Origin: a virus | DNA length: 31,475 nucleotides | Reading direction: 5' to 3' (one strand) | Virus record (IMG/VR): IMGVR_UViG_3300033571_010750 | Location: 1 to 31,475 of that record | Shown here: positions 8,045-15,350 of the stretch, one piece after another | How the letters are laid out: each line of letters begins with the position of its first letter | How positions within the stretch are numbered: the stretch's first letter is position 1 | The notes under the pieces: generated by a model | Databases searched by the model: none | What the model was told of the DNA's origin: nothing | What the model saw: only the letters and a program-made list of their open reading frames with translations | Made by a program: the position numbers and the translations under genes

Positions 8045-9717
8045 CACGCCACCCCGCAGGCAGCGCCCGCACGCAGGGCTTTTGAGTAGGCTTCCGCGCG
8101 CTGTATCGCTGCGTCGTACGGCTTCAATTCGTCCAGCAAGTCACGCATACCCAGCGCCTCCGCCATTACCTTTGTCTGTTCCACGTGAAACGCCATTTCT
8201 TCGTCTGCCGATTTCACATCCGCTGGCTTGGATGTCGCCGCCTGCGCGTGTGCGGCTGCGCTGGCTTTTGGCTCGTGCGCCATGTAAGGCGCGCTTTGAG
8301 CGGCGGCGCGTGCACCGGCCACGGCCTGCTGTTCGGTCGAGCCGGTAAGCTGGCGAATGCTGGGGTCTACGGCCAGCAGTGAATCCACGGTGATTTGCCG
8401 CCCCTCCACCGCCTGCGCAATCGCGGCGCGCATGGCTGACTGCCGGGTTTCCGGGGATACGCGATCCAGCAACAGCGCCGCCTCCATGGGATTGCGGCCC
8501 AGGTCGATCAGGCGTTGTGCGTCTGCGGCCATGCGCGCGGACAAATCGCGCTTGGCGGTCACCGCGCCGGGGCTGTCCGGCGAGTTGCCGCGGGCAAGCG
8601 TTTCCCGGTCAATGGTATCCATCGCCGCCAGCGTCTTACCCATGCGTTCGTTGATGTAGTCGGCCTCGTGGCCCTTTTCGAGCGCCTTGATGAAGATGGA
8701 ATCTTCGGCGTTTCGCTCGAATGCAGGGGTAGCCAGCACGCGGGCGGCACGATCAACTTCCGGGCTGCGCTGGTTTTGAAGGGCTAGGTTATCGTCTGCG
8801 GTGCGCAGAAATCCCGGCTTGGCCTCGGCGTCCGCGATGCGCTGCGCCAGATTGAGCGCGTCTACCGCCTTGGGGTTCGGCTTCAACACGGGCGGCTCAA
8901 ACACGGCCCGCGCCACTTCTGGTGGCATGCCCGCCGCTGCCTGCTCGCGCGGGGTCGGTGTCCCGGTATCAGCCGCCATCCGCCACCACCCCGGCTGCAC
9001 CACGTCACGGAAAGCCCCGCCAGCAGCGTGCAGACCGCCGCCAAAGATGCCGCCGAAGCCGATATTGAGCAGGCTATCAACCATCGTGTAATCGGCCTGC
9101 TCGCCACGCTGGGCGGCGTAGATGATTGGCTCAAGGACGGCAGCACCAACAATGCCCTCTGCCGCGCCCACGCCCGCCCGAACACCGGCCCGGCCCAATG
9201 CGCCGCCAGTGCCCGCCACCATCGCCGCGTAACGCCCTGGCCCCACCACCGGGATAAACGCCGAAGCGATGTTGAGCGGGTCAAACAAGGATTCAACCAG
9301 CCCCACGCCAAGCCGCGCCGCGCCCGCCGCCAAGCCATCCGGCCCACGGCTGAAAACATCCTGCCGCCGCAGTTCTTCGCGCTTGGCCTTGATGAGCAAC
9401 TCCAGCGCCCTTTCGTTGATACCGGAGTCCGGCACGGTCAGCGGCAAGCGCTCTTGCTTGATGCGCTCGCGGGCGGTGGCGGCATCCACCCGCCGCGCTT
9501 CTTCGTAGGTGGGCGGAATACCCAGCATGGGGTCGCCGGGGTCAAGCACCGTATCTCGGCGCGCGGTGAACTGATCGTTCAGGCGGCGCAAAGAGTTCAG
9601 CGGGTTGGTATTCTGCGTATCCTCAGACTGTGTGCGCAGGGTGTCGAGCAATGAAGCCGGGTATTCCGCAAGCGGTGCGCCCCGGCGCAGGTTCATTTCT
9701 CCAGCGTATAGGGGCAT
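8044..9717 (-). CDS. Internal virion protein with hydrophobic core
   Basis: A 557-residue virion-core protein, third-from-last in the ejection block. The N-terminal ~130 residues are hydrophilic. A long Gly/Ala-rich hydrophobic region follows (VVGPGRYAAMVAGTGGALG, GVGAAEGIVGAAVLEPIIY, LLNIGFGGIFGGGLHAAGG), able to form membrane-inserting helices. The last ~250 residues are Ala/Arg/Glu-rich and helical. Such amphipathic, membrane-competent proteins between the gp14-like and largest core proteins build the trans-envelope conduit in short-tailed phages. The ATG at 9717 follows the upstream stop at once (TGATATG); an ATG seven codons in, with a better GGAG, is an alternative. Confidence 0.72.
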   Translation of the reverse strand: MPLYAGEMNLRRGAPLAEYPASLLDTLRTQSEDTQNTNPLNSLRRLNDQFTARRDTVLDPGDPMLGIPPTYEEARRVDAATARERIKQERLPLTVPDSGINERALELLIKAKREELRRQDVFSRGPDGLAAGAARLGVGLVESLFDPLNIASAFIPVVGPGRYAAMVAGTGGALGRAGVRAGVGAAEGIVGAAVLEPIIYAAQRGEQADYTMVDSLLNIGFGGIFGGGLHAAGGAFRDVVQPGWWRMAADTGTPTPREQAAAGMPPEVARAVFEPPVLKPNPKAVDALNLAQRIADAEAKPGFLRTADDNLALQNQRSPEVDRAARVLATPAFERNAEDSIFIKALEKGHEADYINERMGKTLAAMDTIDRETLARGNSPDSPGAVTAKRDLSARMAADAQRLIDLGRNPMEAALLLDRVSPETRQSAMRAAIAQAVEGRQITVDSLLAVDPSIRQLTGSTEQQAVAGARAAAQSAPYMAHEPKASAAAHAQAATSKPADVKSADEEMAFHVEQTKVMAEALGMRDLLDELKPYDAAIQRAEAYSKALRAGAACGVA

Positions 9718-9718
9718 A

Positions 9719-12304
9719 TCAGCGCCCCCCCCTCATCTCAGCCACTACCTTTGCGCGCTCTTGCGTCAATATCCTGCGCGCCTCCGATGTCAGGTTGCGG
9801 TTGTTCAGTTCGGCATCGATCTCGGACAGGTTAAATTCCAGTTGCTTCGCGCGTGAACCCTGCGGCGCGTCAGCGCGAGGCGAGACAGGCGCGGCGGGGG
9901 GTGTTGACGATGGCGCAGGCGCAGGCTTTGGCGTGACCCGCATCCCGGTTGCCGCGCCGCCACGAGATTCTTCAAATGGCATGACGGCCGCTGGCGCGTC
10001 TGGTTTTTTGGCGATGTCCTGCAACTGCTTCCATGTGTAGGTAATCGGCCCGCCGTTGCCGTGTTCTACGGATTGCTCGCCGCTTCTTCCGCGCATCCAT
10101 AGCTGCACGCCGGAATCGTCGCCCAGCGTCACAAAAAAACCATTTGCCTTGAGCGATGCGGCCAACTGTTTCGCCGTGTATTCTGCGCCAAGGATTGCCG
10201 CCTCATGCGCGGGAACCCTAACCGGGATGTTTCCTGACTCAGCCAGCGCGCGATTCATGCCGCGAATGGCTTGGCGAGCGTCGATGTCTTTTGACTTCGG
10301 TATGCGCGCGTTGCCATGCACCTCGTAACGATCATTGAACACATCACGCGCCGCCCGCTTGGCGGCGTCAATGGGTTTGATGTTTTGCCCGCGATAAATG
10401 AGCGCCAGCTTTTCCGCTGCCTGCTCGTAGTCGTTGTACGATTCCGCGCCTCCAGTAGTCCAGCCCCACAGCGAACGGCGAGCGCCGTCGAGTTCCGCGG
10501 CGAGTGTCTCGTTGATGACTTTGGAATCTTCGCTGCTGACGCCTTTTTTCAGTTCAGCAATCGGCATGTTAGCGTGCATGGACAGCACCGAAGCAGCAGG
10601 AGAATCGCCAAGGTTTGCCACTACACGAGCGGTCGGCCCGATGTCCTTGGCGATCTGCGAGTAAACCTGCGGCCAGTACTTGCCCCACATATCGGCCTGC
10701 ATCTGCAACATGACAGCCGGGCCTTGTCCGCCCTCCGGTTGCGTCACGAACTGGTTGGCGATTGCGGTCGCCATTTGCTTTGGCAGCACTGGCAGCGCAC
10801 GCGATACACGCCCCGCTTGCGCCGGAGTGTTGCCAAGCCGCTCTTGCTCTGCGATGGTGGCAGCGGCAAAGCGTTGCGCGGCGTCCCTGCGCTGGGCGGC
10901 GGGAATCACCGGGTTATTTATCGTTTCCTGCAACAACTCGAAAGCGGGCTTTACCGTGTTTGGCGACGATTGGATGGTAAACATCACCGGGTCATCCGTC
11001 TGCGCCTGATTGACGCGCCGCACGGCATCGGCAATGGTATTCGCGCGGGCAACTGAGTCCGCATACCCGGCGCCGGTCTGCTGCGGTAGCGCCGCATCCA
11101 CAGCGGCGGCACGCTCGCGCACCGGCATGGCTTGCACCTGTGTGATCACATCCGCCATCGCCTGCGATTGCTGGTAACGCTTTTGCACCTCCTGCGCCTG
11201 CGGGCCAAAGGCGGCGAACATGGACGGGTCAATCATCGTGCGCTTGCCGTCATTCGCAGCAACTTCAGCGTCACGTAGCAGGCCGTTTGCCTGATGCACC
11301 AACAGGCTGCGCGTTTGCGAAAGCTGCTGTTTTGCCATGCCGATCACGCGCATTTTCATGTCGGATGGCAAGCGGTCAAAAATGGTATCCGTGGATTTTC
11401 CGTAGGTTTCGCCAGTGGTCACGCGCACGTTTGTGATGCCCGCCTCATTTGCGGCCATGGCCATCGCCTCGGCCTCTTGCGGGTTCTTGGCGTTCGTCAC
11501 CAGACCACGCATGGCGATGTCGTTCGCCATCACTGGAGCCGCCGCCGCAAACAACGCCGCGCCCATGTTGTCACGCCGCGCCGGGTCTAGTGCGCCCTCG
11601 TTTTTCTGGAACAGGTCAAGCGCATACAGCGGGTCTTTCATGCGCGCGGTCGCAAAGCGCTTTTCCCATGCGGAATTTTCGTACACCTTGGCCCGTAGCG
11701 CGGCATCGTTGGCGTCCAGTCCCATCGCCCTGCTTTGCGCCGCCGCTTCATTGCGAGCGATGGTGATGGCCTCGTTAAACGCCGCATCGTTGTCGTATGA
11801 CATCGCGGCGGAATCAATGCTTTGCTGCGCACGGCTCTGGCTTGCAGATAGCTGCACAACGCGGTTTTGCGTCTGTGCGTGGCGCGATATGCTGTCGATA
11901 GCGCTATTCAGGCGAGAACCCGATACCAGGTCAAACGCGGATTTTGCTTTCGGGTCTTTGATCCCGGCGCTGATCTCATCGCGTATTGCCTTGGCGGATT
12001 TCGTGGTGTCTGCGTAGCTTGAAATAGCATTGCTGCCGACCTTCCCCATGTACCCTTTGTCGGGATCGTGCTGCAATTCCATGAGTCGGCGCGTCAACTC
12101 GGTGTCGGCGTTTTTCGCCTGCACTTCGGTTTCGTGCGCGCGAATCTCTTGCAGGGCCTGCGTCGCATAGCTGACACCGACCTCGCCAAGTTTTTGCAGC
12201 CCAGCCCCGCCATTGTCAAACGCCCCCGAAGGGATGTTGACGCGCGGCGCGGGGTCTGCGATGGCGTTGCCGAAATTGCCGATTGGTATGCGTGCCATTG
12301 TCAA
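9719..12304 (-). CDS. Large internal virion protein (gp15-like position)
   Basis: An 861-residue, mostly helical, Ala/Gln/Asp-rich protein. The opening (MARIPIGNFGNAI, then LQKLGEVGVSYATQALQEIRAHETEVQ) is typical of the large core proteins of BPP-1-like and related podoviruses, in which a short N-terminal segment precedes a long helical domain. The C-terminal ~100 residues contain a Pro/Ala/Ser linker, then a charged coiled-coil-like tail (LEFNLSEIDAELNNRNLTSE). No enzyme motif was seen. By order it corresponds to T7 gp15. Gene spacing is 3 nt from the upstream gene and 1 nt to the downstream start. Confidence 0.75.
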   Translation of the reverse strand: MTMARIPIGNFGNAIADPAPRVNIPSGAFDNGGAGLQKLGEVGVSYATQALQEIRAHETEVQAKNADTELTRRLMELQHDPDKGYMGKVGSNAISSYADTTKSAKAIRDEISAGIKDPKAKSAFDLVSGSRLNSAIDSISRHAQTQNRVVQLSASQSRAQQSIDSAAMSYDNDAAFNEAITIARNEAAAQSRAMGLDANDAALRAKVYENSAWEKRFATARMKDPLYALDLFQKNEGALDPARRDNMGAALFAAAAPVMANDIAMRGLVTNAKNPQEAEAMAMAANEAGITNVRVTTGETYGKSTDTIFDRLPSDMKMRVIGMAKQQLSQTRSLLVHQANGLLRDAEVAANDGKRTMIDPSMFAAFGPQAQEVQKRYQQSQAMADVITQVQAMPVRERAAAVDAALPQQTGAGYADSVARANTIADAVRRVNQAQTDDPVMFTIQSSPNTVKPAFELLQETINNPVIPAAQRRDAAQRFAAATIAEQERLGNTPAQAGRVSRALPVLPKQMATAIANQFVTQPEGGQGPAVMLQMQADMWGKYWPQVYSQIAKDIGPTARVVANLGDSPAASVLSMHANMPIAELKKGVSSEDSKVINETLAAELDGARRSLWGWTTGGAESYNDYEQAAEKLALIYRGQNIKPIDAAKRAARDVFNDRYEVHGNARIPKSKDIDARQAIRGMNRALAESGNIPVRVPAHEAAILGAEYTAKQLAASLKANGFFVTLGDDSGVQLWMRGRSGEQSVEHGNGGPITYTWKQLQDIAKKPDAPAAVMPFEESRGGAATGMRVTPKPAPAPSSTPPAAPVSPRADAPQGSRAKQLEFNLSEIDAELNNRNLTSEARRILTQERAKVVAEMRGGR

Positions 12305-12307
12305 ATC

Positions 12308-12817
12308 CTATTCTTGAGGAAACGCACCGGGCGCATACCCTAATTTGTTGGTTCCGCCGCCCGCCGTGGTGCGCCAGTTGCCTTTGTAGTAGTCGCGCGC
12401 CGCGCCCAGCACGGAACCGGCGGCATTGAAATACGAATTGGTCACTGCGTTGTCCCCAGCCGTTTGCAGTAGCGATGCTTCCTGCGTGGCCGATGACATG
12501 GCGCGCTTGCCGCTTAGGATGGCAGACAGCGCATCCTCCTCGACGTTGGTTGAGATGGTCTTGTCGATCTCCAGCGGCGTGCCCTCGCCCAGCTTGACGC
12601 CAGATGCAGCGAGCGCCGCCTTTGCCTCACCGCGCTGTGCCCGGCCCGCTTTGCGGATTTTCTCTGCCTGCGCCTGCGCGGCGTCTTGTCGATACAGACC
12701 CTCGTTCAGCGTTTGCACCGCGCGGGCGTCTGCCTCCTGTTTCCTGGCTTGCCCTTGCTGGATGGCGCCCAGCGCGGAGATACCTGCGGCAACTGCCATT
12801 ATTATCGGGTAGCACAT
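12308..12817 (-). CDS. Internal virion protein B-like (gp14-like)
   Basis: A 169-residue protein. A hydrophobic N-terminus (MCYPIIMAVAAGISALGAIQQG) leads into a long Ala/Gln/Lys helix (ARKQEADARAVQTLNEGLYRQ), then KAALAASGVKLGEGTPLEI. This arrangement is characteristic of T7 gp14-type core proteins, which form the outer-membrane part of the ejection conduit. Its place between the gp13-like and gp15-like genes agrees. The start overlaps the end of the upstream acetyltransferase-like gene by 16 nt. Confidence 0.78.
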   Translation of the reverse strand: MCYPIIMAVAAGISALGAIQQGQARKQEADARAVQTLNEGLYRQDAAQAQAEKIRKAGRAQRGEAKAALAASGVKLGEGTPLEIDKTISTNVEEDALSAILSGKRAMSSATQEASLLQTAGDNAVTNSYFNAAGSVLGAARDYYKGNWRTTAGGGTNKLGYAPGAFPQE

Positions 12818-13263
12818 TTGTTAGCCTTCCAAAAGTCGTAGAAATTGGGGTTATCGTGGGCGGGCTTGTCGGAGATCGTGAACCCAAGCCAGCGCAGCCA
12901 CGCAAGTGATACGGTGTTGTCCACATGCACGCGGTTGAATAACAGCAGGTTATCGCCCATCATGCGCTCGACCTCGCCCACGGACGCGCGCAGGAATTCA
13001 CGGCCCACGCGGTGGATTGCATCAGTTCCCAGCATCCAAGGGCTGGCCACACCCGGCGCAGCGGTCGGCGTGACCCCATATACCGCTGCCACGTCATCCC
13101 CCACCACGGCGGCACGCGTCCAGGTGGATATGCGGGCGCTTTCCCGCACGGCTTCGGCCGGGTCGGGTAAGCCGGTGGCGCGCAGTTCCACCACGTCAGC
13201 GGCGCGCAGGTGCGCGGCGACGTATTCAACATCGGCGGGCGTAGCGTCGCGCAGTTGCATCAT
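12802..13263 (-). CDS. GNAT-like internal virion protein A (gp13-like)
   Basis: A 153-residue protein with the outline of a GNAT fold (MQLRDATPADVEYVAAHLR at the start; MLGTDAIHRVGREFLR; NLLLFNRVHVDNTVSLAWLRWLGF at the end). It matches the DUF2833 family that includes T7 internal virion protein gp13, needed for morphogenesis rather than known as an active acetyltransferase. The ATG at 13263 overlaps the Rz stop as ATGA and has a GGAAAG ribosome site; a second ATG follows directly. Enzymatic activity cannot be judged from the sequence. Confidence 0.78.
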   Translation of the reverse strand: MMQLRDATPADVEYVAAHLRAADVVELRATGLPDPAEAVRESARISTWTRAAVVGDDVAAVYGVTPTAAPGVASPWMLGTDAIHRVGREFLRASVGEVERMMGDNLLLFNRVHVDNTVSLAWLRWLGFTISDKPAHDNPNFYDFWKANKCATR

Positions 13264-13751
13264 TGGCTTTCCGCCCATCGTTTTGCGGCGTCAAGGTCTA
13301 CTCGGCAAGAATCGCCCGCCGCAGCGATTCGCGCGCCTGATTGATCGAGTTCGCCCATTGCTCGCTCAAACTCGGAGCGGTTGACGCAGGCTCGCGCAGG
13401 ACTTGCGGCAGTGGGGGCGGGGGCGGGCAAGTAACCGCCAACGGCACGGCTTTGGGCAAGCTGCATCCAGCCACGAAAAGCATCAGCAGCAGCGGCGCGA
13501 GCGTTCTTAAGGTCGGCATCAGCAATCCTCTTTCGTTTCAAATCGTTGTCGGCTTGCGCTTGTGCGCGCAGCCGGGCCGCGTTTCCTTCGGTTTCCACCT
13601 TGGCCTTGAACTCGGAAAAATCGCGCGCCAGCGCGTCATATCGCGCCTGGCCAAAAGCGTGCATCCACCACGCCCCGAACGCAGCGCACGCCAGCATAAG
13701 CACGCCCAGCGCCGCCCACTTGGCCCACCATGGCAGGATCAGACTTAGCAC
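13260..13751 (-). CDS. Rz-like inner-membrane spanin
   Basis: A 163-residue i-spanin, acting in the last lysis step by joining inner and outer membranes. The N-terminus has one transmembrane anchor (residues ~9-31, WAKWAALGVLMLACAAFGAWW). A long helical, Ala/Arg/Lys-rich periplasmic coiled coil follows (YDALARDFSEFKAKVETEG, AQADNDLKRKRIADADLKN). The o-spanin gene is nested entirely inside it in another frame, the classical Rz/Rz1 arrangement. It overlaps the endolysin end by 7 nt upstream and the gp13-like start by 4 nt downstream. Confidence 0.85.
   Translation of the reverse strand: MLSLILPWWAKWAALGVLMLACAAFGAWWMHAFGQARYDALARDFSEFKAKVETEGNAARLRAQAQADNDLKRKRIADADLKNARAAAADAFRGWMQLAQSRAVGGYLPAPAPTAASPARACVNRSEFERAMGELDQSGARIAAAGDSCRVDLDAAKRWAESQ
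13298..13519 (-). CDS. Rz1-like outer-membrane lipoprotein spanin, nested in Rz
   Basis: A 73-residue lipoprotein read in a shifted frame wholly within the Rz gene. A signal peptide (LRTLAPLLLMLFVAGC) ends in a lipobox with the lipidated Cys at residue 19. A Pro-rich stretch (TCPPPPPLPQV) and a short amphipathic helix follow, exactly the o-spanin pattern. The ATG at 13519 is chosen; a TTG two codons upstream is possible. Mature Rz1 would sit in the outer membrane and bind the Rz coiled coil. Confidence 0.85.
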   Translation of the reverse strand: MPTLRTLAPLLLMLFVAGCSLPKAVPLAVTCPPPPPLPQVLREPASTAPSLSEQWANSINQARESLRRAILAE

Positions 13752-14260
13752 CCGGCAATCCTTTTCGCCTCATCTGCCACGGCGCGAACTCGATTAAGCC
13801 ATCCTGCGCCAAAGGTGCTAAACGTGGGTAATGAGCGGTAAAACGCCTCTTTCGCCGCGCTATAGGACTTCATCAGTGCAGCCGGATCGCTGGCCAAAAC
13901 TTGCGCCATGGTGACGGGGCCGATAATGCCATCCTGCGTTAGGCCAAGTGCTGCTTGTAGCGTTTTCGCCGCGCGGCCAACACCAGCATTGACAGCAAAA
14001 TCAAAGACCATGTAATCAACACCGCGAGGCAAGTTGTCGCAGTGCGATGGCATCCAATACCCCTCATGGTAAATTTCCTCGATTTCGGTTTGCGTGATGG
14101 CGCGCAGTTCCGTTTTTGTCACGGTACGTTGCTTGTAACGGCGATAGGTGTCCATGGTGACGCCGCGCATGGTCGCGCCTCCAGGGTCGCTGGGATGGTC
14201 TGACCATCCGCCTTCTGACTGCAAAACAAGAGCAAGCGCTTGTTTAAAATTTTCTGTCAC
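13745..14260 (-). CDS. Endolysin, GH108 N-acetylmuramidase
   Basis: A 171-residue peptidoglycan hydrolase. The N-terminal signature SEGGWSDHPSDPGGAT carries the catalytic Glu (residue 16) of glycoside hydrolase family 108, followed by the usual MRGVTMDTY segment. The C-terminal half (NAGVGRAAKTLQAALGL, DGIIGPVT) is the predicted PG_binding_3 domain of this family. There is no signal peptide or membrane anchor, so release through a holin is expected. The start is GTG overlapping the previous stop (GTGA), with a GAGGAT ribosome site. Confidence 0.92.
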   Translation of the reverse strand: MTENFKQALALVLQSEGGWSDHPSDPGGATMRGVTMDTYRRYKQRTVTKTELRAITQTEIEEIYHEGYWMPSHCDNLPRGVDYMVFDFAVNAGVGRAAKTLQAALGLTQDGIIGPVTMAQVLASDPAALMKSYSAAKEAFYRSLPTFSTFGAGWLNRVRAVADEAKRIAGC

Positions 14261-14553
14261 GTCCGATCCTCCACCCGCCGCGCGGGCATGCTTTTGCGAA
14301 AACGGTTTACCCGCCGCGCCACGTGCCGCAGCCAGAACACCGCCAGCCCGCCCAGCAGCAGCATGTATTCGCCGTGCATCTCGTAGGTACGCATGCCCGT
14401 GGCGGCCTCAATGATGATGATCGCCCCGCCCAGCGCAATGGCGCCAAGCGAAATCTTGCCGACGATGCCATCGTTGTACTTGCACCACAGGCACAGGAAC
14501 AACGCGATACCCACCAGCATGCCCAGCGACGTAAACACAATGAATTCCTTCAT
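14257..14553 (-). CDS. Small membrane protein, holin or antiholin candidate
   Basis: A 98-residue protein with three hydrophobic segments (IVFTSLGMLVGIALFLCLW; ISLGAIALGGAIIIIEAAT; YMLLLGGLAVFWLRHVA) and a strongly basic C-terminus (RRVNRFRKSMPARR). The ATG at 14553 begins the membrane-protein part; a longer reading starting at 14835 adds only an Arg/Gly/Cys-rich non-protein-like stretch and was rejected. It lies between another three-TM protein and the endolysin, so one of the pair is probably the holin and the other an antiholin or second holin. Sequence alone does not decide which. Confidence 0.72.
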   Translation of the reverse strand: MKEFIVFTSLGMLVGIALFLCLWCKYNDGIVGKISLGAIALGGAIIIIEAATGMRTYEMHGEYMLLLGGLAVFWLRHVARRVNRFRKSMPARRVEDRT

Positions 14554-14558
14554 AATGT

Positions 14559-14888
14559 TCACGACCCCGGACGCTTTACCCAAGTGGCGATCTGCTCGCC
14601 CCATTTGCTTTCGCGGATGATCGTTTGCAGCGCAGCAAGCAGGCTCATGCCGAACACCCCCAACACAAACCCAACAGCGCCGGTGGCCGCCTCCGATAGC
14701 GTGAAGTACTCCGCCAGCGCAGGCGCGCCCACGTAAGCGCACGCCGCCCCGCCCGAGCAATACACCAGCCGCGTGAGCCAGTGCATGCCCGGCTGGGCGA
14801 AGTACATCGACAGGCATGCGCCGATGAGCCCCCACAACAACACGCCCTTGCTTTTGATGCCGAGGGCTGCGGCCAGTTGCTCGATCAT
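14559..14888 (-). CDS. Putative holin
   Basis: A 109-residue protein with three predicted membrane spans (GVLLWGLIGACLSMYFAQ; LVYCSGGAACAYVGAPAL; AVGFVLGVFGMSLLAAL) and a charged C-terminal tail, the topology of a class I holin. It sits directly upstream of the second membrane protein and the endolysin, and its ATG overlaps the upstream stop (ATGA). It would form the inner-membrane lesion that lets the signal-less endolysin out. The family was not identified by name. Confidence 0.75.
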   Translation of the reverse strand: MIEQLAAALGIKSKGVLLWGLIGACLSMYFAQPGMHWLTRLVYCSGGAACAYVGAPALAEYFTLSEAATGAVGFVLGVFGMSLLAALQTIIRESKWGEQIATWVKRPGS

Positions 14889-15349
14889 TGCAATAACTCC
14901 CTTGCCCGCGCTGCGGTAATGGTGAATCTATAACCGGATGCCGGGTTAGCCAGCCACTCCGCGATTGAGTCCGTACGCTCCGGGTAGTGACGCAACTGGA
15001 CGCGGTACGCCCACACTTCGGCCCACAATCGGTAATGCTCTGATTTCAGATACAGGTCGCCGTGCACGCGCTCGCCCCACGGGATAGACAACGCCGCGCA
15101 CAACAGCCCTACAGCCAGCGGCACGACTGGCGACACGATGTAACCAGTCACAAACCACAGCAACGCCGTAACCGCGATGCAAAGCTGCCATTGGTCTACG
15201 TGAGTAAGCTCATGCGCAAGCAACCCGGAATCGCCTTTGAACTCCGGACGGATGCGAACCTCGTTGCGATACTGCGCACCCGCACCAGTAGATGCAACGC
15301 CATCTGATGTGTAAATCACCTTTGCGCGCCAGCGGTCAAAAAGCCTCAC
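14885..15349 (-). CDS. Membrane-anchored HExxH zincin-like protein
   Basis: A 154-residue protein at the head of the lysis cassette. Residues 44-54 contain LAHELTHVDQW, a full HExxH zinc-protease motif (His46, Glu47, His50). A downstream EVWAYRVQ segment (Glu111) is well placed to be the third zinc ligand, as in ExxAYxxQ-type gluzincin relatives. Two hydrophobic spans fill residues ~56-90, between the motif and the third ligand. The start is GTG just after the nozzle-gene stop, with a run of G as ribosome site. Protease activity is inferred from the motif. Possible roles are cleavage of an envelope or lysis protein, or a structural zincin fold. Confidence 0.68.
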   Translation of the reverse strand: MRLFDRWRAKVIYTSDGVASTGAGAQYRNEVRIRPEFKGDSGLLAHELTHVDQWQLCIAVTALLWFVTGYIVSPVVPLAVGLLCAALSIPWGERVHGDLYLKSEHYRLWAEVWAYRVQLRHYPERTDSIAEWLANPASGYRFTITAARARELLQ

Positions 15350-15350
15350 A

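Noticed and set aside
14554-14835. N-terminal extension of the small holin-like gene
   Set aside because: The added residues are an out-of-frame shadow of the neighbouring holin. The ATG at 14553 starts the membrane protein.
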